Of a stretch of 64,000 bases of DNA, positions 48,901 through 60,013 are shown piece after piece. A program made the translations under genes and the position numbers. Position 1 is the first letter of the stretch. Every line of letters begins with the position of its first letter. The notes beneath the pieces were generated by a model. The model saw nothing but the letters and a program-made list of their open reading frames with translations. It did no database searches and was not told the DNA's origin. The stretch is taken from the NCBI GenBank assembly GCA_030063045.1, contig JAQSEB010000002.1, positions 3,100,001-3,164,000 on the forward strand, in the 5' to 3' direction. The DNA comes from Pratylenchus scribneri. Taxonomy: Eukaryota > Nematoda > Chromadorea > Rhabditida > Pratylenchidae.

Positions 48901-50007
48901 TTTATGTTGTTGTGGAGTTGTATTCATTAACAATCCGAAATCAATTATTTGAAAATTTTTGCTTTACTTTTCTGAAATGAATAAAAAGTATTTAGCCTAA
49001 TATTTTACAACAATCTAATGATCAATATATATTAGGACTTTGTAAAAATCCTATTGAATAAAAATAATATTATTTTTTCCTTTTCCTAATAACTAAATTT
49101 TTTTAATTGATGGGAACGGGAAATGGGATGTGAATGTGATCCTGTGCTTGAATAAAATAACGAAATCATCAAAATAAATATTCAGCAGCCGCAGTAGTGA
49201 GAAAGGAAGAGGATAGATGAGCTAGAGTTCATTACCTACCTACATTTAATTATAGTCAATGTTTAGTTATAATTATAATTTTATCGATAAATATAAAATT
49301 TAATTTTTAAATTCGAAATTGGGGATAGGAAGGAAATAAGGAACGAGAAAGCTATTCTATTGTGATCTGCTGCTGCTGATAGTATAGTTTGGCATAGCAA
49401 GCAAGAACGAAAAATGATGAAAGATGAAAGTGAAGCAAAGTTCCCTTTCCCAAACTTTTAAAAATTTGCTACTATAATTTGATTTTTTGAAAATTTTAAA
49501 ATAATCTTGTATGTTTTTTACTACGTCTTGGCTTGGAACAGTTTCGCAAAAAATTTACATGAGCAGTTTTTTTGTTCATTTGTAATCGAATCAGTTTCGA
49601 CTTTCCGAGTTTCAACGGACTTTTTCGACTTCTAAAATTTTAATTTTTTAGGTATTTTCTCAATTCATTAATCATTAGCAATTAGCACCATTTTCATTTC
49701 AATATGATTGGATTTATTTAATAGGCGAAGCGAAATGCGAAACGAAAAAAAAAACGAAAATCAATTTGGACAAAATGTCTATTTTATAAAAAATAAAAAA
49801 AATAAAACGCGATCCGATCAATCAATATCGATCGAATCGATATTCGATACCTACTAAAACTACTAAAACATAAACACTACTTTATTACAATGATCATCGA
49901 TAATGAGACATTATACGCTACGCTAGCTACCATTGATAAATAGAGTCCAAAATTAATCAAATTTTTAATATTAATAAAGCAATTTCAATTCATTCGAAAA
50001 TTAAAGA
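48901..50007. other. Divergent intergenic region between car-1 and NAF1
   Basis: About 1.1 kb carrying both promoters. It has AT-rich stretches, a short CTGCTGCTGCTGAT run near 49368 and clustered GATC/ATCGAT words near 49815-49905. No ORF or RNA gene supported. Confidence 0.55.
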
Positions 50008-51404
50008 ATGTCTTCATTATCTTCTGCTGATGAAGAAAGCATCCATGATCATGAAAATGAAAATGCGAATGAGGACAATGAATCTGATTCTTCTCATTCT
50101 GACATAAATTTAAATGATGCAACTACACTAACAAAACATACCAATAATTTATTTGAAACCGATGAAGATTCGGACGTTGAATTTCAAAGGTTTAAATTTT
50201 CAACAAACCAATTTGATTCTCCTTAAAGAATACTTGATGCCTGCCATAAAAAAGTGAAATGGGCTAATGAACAAAATAGAGAAGAAAATATGGATCAAAA
50301 ATCGAGACATCCATTTCACGAAAATATGTTTGATTCGGAATACAATACATTGCCGCCAATCGAACTTTTGAACATAAATGTGGAGCAAGATGATCGACTC
50401 GAGAAATTTGGAATTGTTGACTCGCACATTGGATATATTGGTTTGATTATTAAATTGTATTATCATTTTTAAATTCTTTAGTAAAAATAATTCCGATGGA
50501 TGGGGTGCCTCATTTAGGCTATGTATTTAAGTAGAATCAATAATAAAACAAAAATTGATACCTTCATATATATAGGAAACAATTTTATTCGACTCGGAAC
50601 GAAATCCGCTTGGCGAAATTTTCGAAGTATTCGGCACGGTCAACTCCACATTGTATGCAGTAAGGTTTAACAGCAAAGAAGAAGCAGAAGAAAAAATGCC
50701 AATTGGGAAAGAATTATTTTATGCCATTACAAATGATAATATCACGAAGACCGTATTTCCCGAACAATTAGCCAAGTATTTTATTTAGTAAATAATTTCA
50801 TAATCTTAATATAAGGCTGAAAAATTGGGAGCGGCATCGGTCCGATTTGGATGGTTCCAGTTCCGATGAAGTATTTAGTGATGATGAAGAAGAGCAGCGG
50901 CACATGGCTAAAAAGCGGCAAAGGACACGACAACGAAACAATTCAAATCAATCAATGGTTAGCACCAATACAGGTTTTTGAGAAATTCTTAAAACTATTA
51001 AAATTATTTTAACAGTTCCACCCAAGCGAAAGAAAATATGGCAAAAATGGCCAGGTCATCAGGACAATCCATTTCATCCTCAACACAATCAGAGACAACA
51101 GCAAATTCAAATGGCAAGAGCATCTACAAGTTATCAACAACCGGCAATGCAAATTCCCTATGGATATTCACCATATTCTTACGCATATCCTTATTATCCA
51201 ATGCCAATGGCGCATTATTTCCAACAACAACCACAATTTATGCAAAATCCAATTTTGTACAATCTACAAAATCCACCACCTCCACCACCATCGTCATCAC
51301 AACAACAAAATACAAATATTCCAATTCCAACTACTTATCAATTTTTCAATACCCAAAACTTCACACCTCAACGGCCATACAGACGACCTCCTCCTCCAAC
51401 ATAA
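50008..51404 (+). CDS. NAF1: NAF1, H/ACA snoRNP assembly factor
   Basis: NAF1 is a nuclear shuttling factor that helps load dyskerin and partners onto H/ACA snoRNAs and is later replaced by GAR1. Seen: an acidic Ser/Asp/Glu-rich N-terminus (MSSLSSADEESIHDHENENA), the linker YNTLPPIELLNINVEQDDRL, and a Gar1/Naf1 beta-barrel core (ETILFDSERNPLGEIFEVFG, then YAVRFNSKEEAEEKMPIG and TKTVFPEQLAK). An acidic segment (SSSDEVFSDDEEEQ), a basic patch (KKRQRTRQRN) and a long Pro/Gln/Tyr-rich C-terminus ending RPYRRPPPPT follow, as in other NAF1 proteins. Six exons with short introns. TAATAAA overlaps the stop, and SPT-5 starts 165 bp later on the same strand. Confidence 0.88.
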
Positions 51405-51569
51405 TAAAATTTATTTGTTTGAAGTTAAATTTGTTTTTCTTTGAATAAATTTGTTTTTTTTTTTAAATTCAATTTTTCCAATTATTATTGATTTGAATAT
51501 CAATGTTTATTTTATCTATTGCTCTTTTAACTGATTTAATTTTTTGATTTTAAAATTTGACAAACAAAA

Positions 51570-54500
51570 ATGTCCATGTCATCCGATGATAGTGTGCATT
51601 CTGATGAAAATTTAAATGAGGAAGAAGGTGAGATAAATAACCAACTGGAATCAGATGATGAAAGGGAAGAAGGCGAAAATGGAACGAATCCTGATGGCGA
51701 GATAAATGAAGAGGAAAATGCGGATGATGTTAAAGAGAGTTCGAGAAAACGCAAGGTATAATAAAACATTTTCATTCTCAAACAAACTCACATAATTACC
51801 TATATCAAAAACCTCTTGAATTAGACATAATTGTTAATTTACACTAATTACTAATATATTTGGAAAAAGCATAAAGGATTGGGAATTCTATCAATACATT
51901 TATACTTTTTTAGTAAAATAATATATATCCTCTTCAATCCTATATTTATAAATAAAAATTTTACCTATTAAGATTATTGACTCCGACGATGATGAAGGCG
52001 AAGAGGATGCGCTCAATGAAAACGACGAAGATGATGAAGAGGAGGAAGCTGATGAACAAGTTCGCGGTGGATGGAAGAATAAGAAGAAGAAACGCCGGAC
52101 AAGAGTTCGCTTTATTTAGAATTTTATTCAAATTTTTAATCATTTATAGCGACGACCAACCGCACGTGATTTTATCCAAGATGATGTTGAAGTCGATGAT
52201 GATGACGAGGAGGAGGATGATTACGATCCCGGTGATGGAGATGAATTATTCGGTGTTGATCCAAGCGAACGGGCCGAGGCTGAACGCTTCCTACGGGAGC
52301 AGGAGAAACTGAAAGAAAAACGACGCAACAAATATGCGTAGGTTTTAAAATTTTGCTGACTGATTTAAAAAGAAAAGTCTTAAGAAATTTTAATCTAATT
52401 TATTTAGTGAAATGACTGAAGAGGAAATGGAGCGCTATTTTCAAGAGAAACATGCGCAACAGGCCACCACCCATCAAGGCGAGTTGGACGAGGATGCCTA
52501 CGATGATATCACTCAGAATGGACTATTGCCCAGCACCAAAGACCCTAATTTGTGGATTGTCAAAGTCAGATTGGGCGAAGAGAAGACCACTTGCCTTCAA
52601 CTTATGCGCAAATATTTGGCCTATCAAAACACGGAAGAACCACTTCAAATCAAATCGGTTGTAATGAAAGAAGGACTGAAAGGCATGCTCTACATTGAAG
52701 CTTTCAAAAAGGCGCATGTAGCAAAAGCAATTGAAGGAGTGTCTGCCATCAATCAATACACCATAACGGTTAATTAAATTTTTTTAAATCACAAATATTT
52801 AATTTATTCAGATGGTTCCGATCAAAGAAATGGCCGACACATTGAAAGTGGTCAAAGACACGCCAACACTTAAGCCCGGTTCCTATGTTCGATTGGCACG
52901 CAGTCTATACAAAGATGATTTGGCCCAAGTCGACTGGGTCGATGTTGCACAGAACAGAGTGCATTTGAAGCTAGTTCCTCGTATTGATTACACCAAATTG
53001 CGTGGCGCACTCAAAAATCAGGAGGAGAATCGTCCGTTGCGCAACAAACGTCGTCCATTATCAGCACCATTCGATTTGGACCGAATTAAGTAAACAAAAA
53101 AGCATAATATTATTTATTAATAATTAATTAATTACTTAACAATTTAGATCAATTGGTGGCGATGTGACAAATGATGGCGATTTTTACATTTTTGAGGGTG
53201 GACATTATCGGCGTGGTTTCCTCTACAAAGCATTTCCGATGAATGCAATTGTAAATTTTATAGCAAATATAATTTAATTCTAAAATATTTTTGACAGGTT
53301 GTGGATGGTGTTCGCCCTTCTTTGACCGAACTTGAACGTTTCCAGGATACTTCCGAGGATCTAAAAAAAGAATGTAAGGGAAAAGGGATATTGTTTTTTT
53401 AAATTAAAATAACAATATATTTAAAGTGGAAAATACACATTTGCGAGATAAACGGCATAATTTTGCTCCCGGCGATAATGTGGAAGTGACTGATGGTGAA
53501 TTGGCCAATTTACGCGGCAAAATCCAAAGCATCGATGCGGATCGAGTGGTCATTATGCCGGAACATGAGGATTTAAATGTATTTTTTAAAGATTTATAAA
53601 TTGATTAAATAAATTTTTAGGAACCTCTAACATTGAATGCTTACGAATTGCGAAAATATTTCAAAGCAGGAGATCATGTTCGAGTGATTGAAGGCCGATA
53701 TGAGGGTGACACCGGTCTAATTGTTCGTGTCGAGGACAAAGTGGTCATACTCCTTTCTGACTTGACTATGGGAGAAGTAAGTTAAATTTTATTATTTATT
53801 ATATTGAAATATGAAATTAGGTTGGGAATAAAAGAATTAATTCAATAACATTTACAAACCTGCTTATTTATAATAAATTCAGATGAAAGTTTTGCCCACG
53901 GATGTCCAACTTTGTACGGAAGTGGCCACTGGTGTCGAACGAATGGGTCAATATCAATATCAGGATTTGGTGATGTTGGACAAGGAAACCGTCGGTGTGA
54001 TTGTCCGCCTGGAAAGAGAACATGTGGAAGTATTGAACATGCATGGGCGATTAGTGCGAATTAATCCACAAACAATCGAAAGCAAACGTGACTCAAAATT
54101 TATGAAAGCTTTGGATTCGCAGAAAAACACAATTCAAGTTGGGGACATGGTCAAAGTGGTGGAAGGACCAAATGCGGTAAATTTAATGCTTTAATAAATA
54201 TATTTTGTCATTTTCAGTCACGCAAAGAATCTGACGAAGATAAGCAAGGCGAAATCAAACATATTTACCGCAATTGGGTGTTCGTCTTTTCCCGAAAACA
54301 TGCTTCCAACAGCGGCATTTTTGTATGCAAAGGAAAGCAATTATTGCTGGTTGGCGGTTTGAAAGTGACCGACGTCGTGGCAACACCGGTGATAGATCAA
54401 TCGGAATTGATGAAGAGTCCACATCCACTGGAAAGTCCAAGACCATTCGGAGGAGGTGGTGGTGGTGGTGGCAGTATTGCAGGAGGATTTGGCGGCGGTG

Positions 54501-56068
54501 GATTCACTCCAGCACATTCAAGTATTACCGGGAGTCAGTCGGTGCGAGGAGATCGTGGACATAAAAGTAAGAAAATTTTTTCCATTTATTTTAAATGGAA
54601 TTACTCCACCCAAATGAATTTTATGATGAACTAAACTTTTAAAAATATAAAATTATATATATTATTAGTTCTTATAAACAATTTAAAATTTCTTTTTTTA
54701 TAATCATTAATTTTCCAGCGAACAGTGTCTCAGGGAGTGTTACAATCGGAAATATGCCTGTTGGTCGTCAAGTTCGCCGGAATATGGGAATGATTGGAAA
54801 AACGGTCCGGATCAGAGCAGGTCCAATGAAAGGCTATATTGGAATTGTGAAAGATGCAACGGATTCCACAGTCAAAGTTGAATTGCATACAATGCCCAAG
54901 GTTAGAAAAAATAAATTAAATTAATTGAAAGATGGTTTTAGCGAAATTTATTACCTCATTTTTGGTTAAATCTAATATTACTTTTTTAGACCGTCAATTT
55001 CGATATCGACAAGGTAATGGAAGTGGGCGGCGAACTCCCATCTGGTCTTTTGGAAACCGGCTCTGCCACTCCTGGTGTTGTCAGTGGTGCATTTGGACGA
55101 ACTCCAATGTATGGCGGTGCCCAGACTCCCATGTATGGTGGATCTGCAACTCCAATGCATGATGGATGTAATTTTATTAAAATCTATTTTAATTATATTT
55201 GTTATTATTATTTATTAAGTTGGCGCTCGCACTCCACACTATGGTTCAATGACACCCGCATATGATGGAAGCCGTACACCTTCTCATCAACCATCCGCTT
55301 CCTGGGATCCAACCGTAGCCAACACACCGGCACATTCAACGGCACATTTCGATGATGAATTCGATTCGATGGGTTTCGGTGGGGCAGCAACACCGGCTGG
55401 CAGTCGATATGGTGGTGCTACACCGGCAATGAGTATAAATTCAATTTTTTGCATTAAATTAATTCAATTTTATTTATAGGTTCAGCGGCTACACCACGTG
55501 CAGATCTTTATGCGGACTATGCAAATGCAGGTTAGTTTATTCATCAAAATAATTTAATTTTAAATTATTAGCATCTCCTCATCCGGCTGGAACTCCAATG
55601 GGCGCTTCTCCGGCAGGCCCACAATCCATTCGTACGAATATTAATTTAAAAAATTATTTTCTTTTAATTTAGCTGAAGAAGAATTGAAGAATGGCGTTTG
55701 GTGCAGTGTTGATTTAATCGTTGTTGTGCGCAATGATTATTCTAATGACAAACTTTTCGGTCTGGAAGGCACCATTCGTACAGTGAACAAAGAGGTAATA
55801 ATAGCCAAAAAATCACCACAAAATAAAATAATTTAAGGATAATGAATGCACAGTATTCTTCGACGATTTGGATGAGGATCACATAATCAAATTTGAATAT
55901 TTGCTGCCAATCAAGCCAGCCGAAGGCGACCAGGCCAAAGTGATTTATGGCACTCACAAAGGAACTACCGGAACAATGCTTTCAGCAAGCGATGCCGAAG
56001 GAGGAGTGATGCAAAGCACCAGCGGAGTTCGGCTTTTCCCCTTGCTTATTCTCTGTAAAGTCTGCTGA
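51570..56068 (+). CDS. spt-5: SPT-5, transcription elongation factor (DSIF large subunit)
   Basis: With SPT-4 this forms DSIF, which clamps RNA polymerase II and controls pausing and processive elongation. Seen: an acidic N-terminus over three exons (51570-52340), the NGN domain (52412-52777, ending [20 protein letters not shown] ... INQYTITV), and a series of KOW domains (from about 52850: [92 protein letters not shown]). A C-terminal repeat region with TPMYGG/TPMHDG/TPHYG/TPAYDG units (about 55095-55290) is the target of P-TEFb-type kinases in other animals. A final KOW block ([17 protein letters not shown]) precedes TGA at 56066-56068. About 14 exons, most introns 40-70 bp. A Gly-rich insertion lies near 54450. 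Confidence 0.95.
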
Positions 56069-56241
56069 TTTCGGAACGATGAGAAAATATTCTGAATTTC
56101 CTTAAATATTTTTTTCGTTTTTTATTTCCATTCTATTTATTTTTATTCTGATAAAAAGGATATTTTTGATGAAATTTGCATAATTTTATAAAGTCCTATG
56201 TCTTTTCTATTTTTGTTTTCAAAATATATATATTATTTCAG

Positions 56242-56283
56242 TTTTCAGTGGCAATCGACGTCAATTCTAATCATCAATATTTA
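56242..56283 (+). promoter_or_regulatory. Candidate spliced-leader acceptor before WDR18
   Basis: A run of T/A followed by TTATTTCAG ending at about 56241, and a second TTTTCAG at about 56248, lie 35-43 bases before the ATG at 56284. These are strong splice acceptors without an upstream exon of this gene, as expected for trans-splicing. A cis exon of spt-5 using the same acceptor is an alternative. Confidence 0.4.
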
Positions 56284-58021
56284 TGGCTTCATCAGAGGTA
56301 AAATAAATAAATAAAAATTTAACATTGTTATTTTCAGTGTCTTTTTATTGTTTCACAAAGTTCTGAGCCATTTTCAATCCTGCTAATTGATCCTGATTCT
56401 GGAAGCAGCAAATGGTCTTTTCGCGGAAATGAATTGCAATCAAATAAAATCCAACATGCAGTTTTTTTGGGTATAATAAAAATTAGACTAAATACATTCT
56501 TAAATATTTAAAATTTATAGGCGAAGATAAAACCCATTTATGCGTTGCATTGGCCGATAAACCAATTATTGTTAGCATTCCAATGAAAGAACAAAAAGGA
56601 AATAATGCATTTTGCACCAAATCAATCCTCAATCTAAATCCAAATTTGCTTGTTTCACATCCAACTGGCGATTTTATGTTCATTACATCAGAAAATAAAT
56701 TATTCACTTGGGAGGTTAGTCAAAATTAATTTATTTATGCAATTTTAACTATTTAAAGATTTTGAATGGACAAATGCTTTCAATTGTCGAAGAACATGCT
56801 CGCTCTATAGCTGTGCTGAAAATTTCCGCATGTGGAAATTATTTGGCAACAGCCTCAAAAGATGGAGCTGTAAAAATATTTTTGAGTGCAAAGTATTTAG
56901 GGTTTTACTTCCAAAAATTAAATCATTTTTCAGTCTGATAAGCAACCAAGAATTTGCCCAACAAATCAAACCAATTGGCGGTCATAATTTTCACTCTCTT
57001 CCAGTCAATGACCTTTTCATATCAAATGGGACTCAGCCAAGGATTCTGTCTGTTTCTGATGATCATTTGGCTGTTCTCTTTTCCCTAACAACCCAACAAA
57101 TACTTCTCAAATTGGGCACAAATCAACCGCTTACTTCATGTTGTATGGACCCAGCCGAGACGAAAATATTCATTGGATCAATTACCGGGGGAATTCGAAT
57201 AATCGACATACAAACTGAGGTTATTTAAAATAAATTTTTTGATCAATTTAAATATTAATATTCAGTTCAAAAGCAGTTATCATAGAATAGAAGAGAATGG
57301 AAATTCAAAAGAGAATGGCGCATACTCCAAAACTAAATTCGAAAATCACGAATGCGCAGTCACAAAACTATGTGTGAATGGGGATGGGACTCGTCTGGCT
57401 TCTGCTGATCGAGACGGCCTTTATTCAATTTGGGACATAGCAAATGGTCAATGTTTGCGAAGTGGGAAAATGGCAGGTAAAAATATTTTTTTAATTTAAA
57501 ATTAATCTATCCACTAAAAATAGGTCCAATTGCACTGTTGGATTTCATCCAAAATTGTGCACCAAAACAAAGTGAAGATAGCCAACAAGTGCATGTTCCA
57601 TTGGTCTCCAATTTACAAAATCACATTCCAATGCAAAGGAGGCTAAAAGTGAGTAAGCACACGGAGAAAACACGAAAAAATGACATCGATCTGCAAACAT
57701 TCTGCAATTCTTTGCTTGGAAAAATTAATAATGGCCAAATTTTACATGCACGAAATGATGGATTGATGGAAAGTGAAGGGGTATGTTTTTTAAAAAAAAA
57801 TTTGAATAAAATTTATATATTTTTAGACATCAAAATATAAAAGGCGCCGAACGGAAGATGAGCAAATTTCAACAATGGCAGATATTCAAACAGAAGAAAC
57901 AAATTCGTTAAAAGAGAGATTAGCGGAAGTTGAACGAGAATTAGCACGAATTACACAAATTAATTCAGAGATGTATCAATATGTTGTTAAGAATTTTGTT
58001 GATGAAGAAACAACGAATTGA
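56284..58021 (+). CDS. WDR18: WDR18 / Ipi3 WD-repeat protein (Rix1 complex)
   Basis: WDR18 (yeast Ipi3) works with PELP1/Rix1 and TEX10 in pre-60S ribosome maturation in the nucleus. Seen: a short first exon (MASSE), then WD-repeat sequence including SGSSKWSFRGNELQSNKI, ILNGQMLSIVEEHARSIAVL, GNYLATASKDGAVKIF, HNFHSLPVNDLF, AVLFSLTTQQILLKLGTNQP and DPAETKIFIGSITGGIRIID, which follows the WDR18 pattern. A further repeat reads NGDGTRLASADRDGLYSIWD. The C-terminus has a basic KRRRTEDEQ patch and a coiled coil (SLKERLAEVERELARITQIN), also a family feature. Stop TGA at 58019-58021; AATAAA at about 58043. The third gene in line after NAF1 and SPT-5. Confidence 0.82.
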
Positions 58022-58165
58022 ATGTTTCAAATCTCTATATTAAATAAAATACGTTAAATGATCAAAAAATTTAATGAAATTTTAATGATTTTTGAAATAT
58101 TTTAAATTTCTAATAATACATACACTAATTAGTAAATATTCAAGGATTATTTATTATCAAATCGA

Positions 58166-58609
58166 GTGATGGCAAAAAGGAAGATGAATGAAATGGATCA
58201 ATCAGCAGAAGAAAAGGCGGAGATGAAGGACAAAATAATGAAATTGAACGAGGAAAAGACTGAATTGATGTCAAAATTGATGGCGAAAACGGAAGAATGT
58301 TGCGAGCTCAAATTAAAAATGAAGGAAATGGAAACCAAAAATGAGAAGTTGGAGGAAACTGTGAAAGGATTCAATAAAAGATTGGTCACCATCGGACTCA
58401 ATAGAAAATATCAAAGCGAAATATCAAGACATTGAAGGGACTCCTCCTGATCAACAGAGACTTATTTTTAGTGGTATTTTTTATTTCATAAAAGTAAAAT
58501 AAAAATTCCAATTTTAGGAAAGCAATTGGAAGATGGCCGTACAATGTCGTATTACAATATTCAAAGAGGATCAGTTGTGCTTATGGTATCGCGATTAAGA
58601 GGATGCTAA
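58166..58609 (+). pseudogene. Coiled-coil plus ubiquitin-like gene with a frame break
   Basis: The first frame (58166-58435) encodes a charged coiled coil (MKDKIMKLNEEKTELMSKLM ... KMKEMETKNEKLEETV) and then [13 protein letters not shown], which aligns to the first strands of ubiquitin. From about 58405 the ubiquitin similarity continues in another frame: [27 protein letters not shown], an intron (about 58473-58517), GKQLEDGRTMSYYNIQRGSV and the end VSRLRGC with stop at 58607-58609. No intron of normal size bridges the shift; a 20-base candidate would not restore phase. The C-terminus has Cys in place of the GlyGly needed for conjugation. It may be a pseudogene, a sequencing error in a real fusion gene, or a ubiquitin-like domain that does not conjugate. 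I left the frames unjoined. Confidence 0.6.
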
Positions 58610-58909
58610 TAGGCCAAACGAGAAGGAATTTCAATTTGAAGAAGTTTATTATTAAATAATTTGAAACAAAAGAAGATTGGCTTCATTCACTTGAGATATA
58701 ATTTATTGACAATTTATTTTATTGATTTCAGTATGATAAAACTATTTCCGATTAATTTCGATTACTAAATGTTCTAAAAAGTTTTCTCAATGCATAACTG
58801 TTTATTTAAACATACTTGCATTTGCGCATTTTTTCATAAAATATAAAAATAAAAAATACTTAAAATTTAAGATTTGATAATTGATTGATAATTCTACAAA
58901 GAAAAGAAA

Positions 58910-59861
58910 ATGTCATTAATTTACAAAAAAATAACTCTAATAAAGGGTGATATAACCAAACTTGTTGTCGATGCGATTGTTAATGCCGCCAATTCTTCAT
59001 TGCTTGGAGGTTCAATTTTATTTATAAATGTTGATTAATATTTTTAATATTGAAGGCGGAGGTGTGGATGGGGCAATCCATTCTGCTGCAGGACCAGATT
59101 TACTAGAAGAATGTCGTGAATTAGGCGGATGCGAGGTTGGAGAGGCCAAAATTACAAAAGCTTATGACATTGAGACAGCCAAAGGTAACTATTTAATCTT
59201 ATAAATCTCAAAGCATTTATTGGGATCATAAAATGTTTGATTTAAAATCAATCAATGTTTCAAATTTTTGGATCATTAACTTAAAATTAAAATATAATAT
59301 AGTAATGTTTAAAGAATAAATATTAAATCAACAATAAATGCTATTTTTAGCAATAATCCACACAGTCGGTCCACAAATTGGAAGAGGAGTTACGGAAGAA
59401 GACCGACAACTTCTACACAAATGTTACTTAAACTCTTTGAATATTGCAAAAGAAAACGAAATGAGAAGCATAGTTTGAAAAGATTTAAAATGTTTTAATT
59501 TAAATGTGTTTTTTAGGCATTTCCCTGCATTTCAACTGGGATTTACCGATTTCCTAAAGAAGACGCATGCGAAATTGCACTCCAAACAACCGTAAAATTC
59601 TTCCTTTTTCTCCTTTTCTAAATAAAATTTTTTTAGAAAGAATGGTTAGGCCGAAGCGAGAATGATTCTGCAATGGACAAAATCATCTTTTGCTTCTTCC
59701 AAGAAGTCGACGAAGAAATTTACAAGAGACAATTCCCTAAAATATTTGGTCTGATCGACGATGTTGAAAAGGAAGGAAAAGAAACCGATGAAGTTGAAAA
59801 GGCCACAAAGGCGGCAGAAGTTGAAAAGGAGACGATGAAGACCGCAGAGACCACCCTATAA
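58910..59861 (+). CDS. Macro-domain protein, MACROD-like ADP-ribose hydrolase
   Basis: MACROD-type macro domains remove mono-ADP-ribose from proteins and hydrolyse O-acetyl-ADP-ribose. Seen: [20 protein letters not shown], then [15 protein letters not shown] joined over a short intron to [20 protein letters not shown], which contains the ADP-ribose binding loop with the conserved Asn and Asp. Next come [23 protein letters not shown] and [13 protein letters not shown], all standard for the class. The last exon adds [20 protein letters not shown] and an acidic/Lys tail of repeated EVEK-type units (59761-59858). The N-terminus has no mitochondrial presequence, unlike human MACROD1, so a cytosolic or nuclear location is likely. 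Five exons, stop TAA at 59859-59861. Confidence 0.9.
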
Positions 59862-60013
59862 ATGAATGAAGAAAATTAAAGACGGCCAAGTTATGATGCA
59901 TCATTTACCAATTTTTTCCTTATAAAATCTCTTGATGCATTCGATATAAAATGCTCCATACTTTGAATCGTTAATTTATTTATTATCACAATATTTAAAT
60001 AAATAAAGTTATA

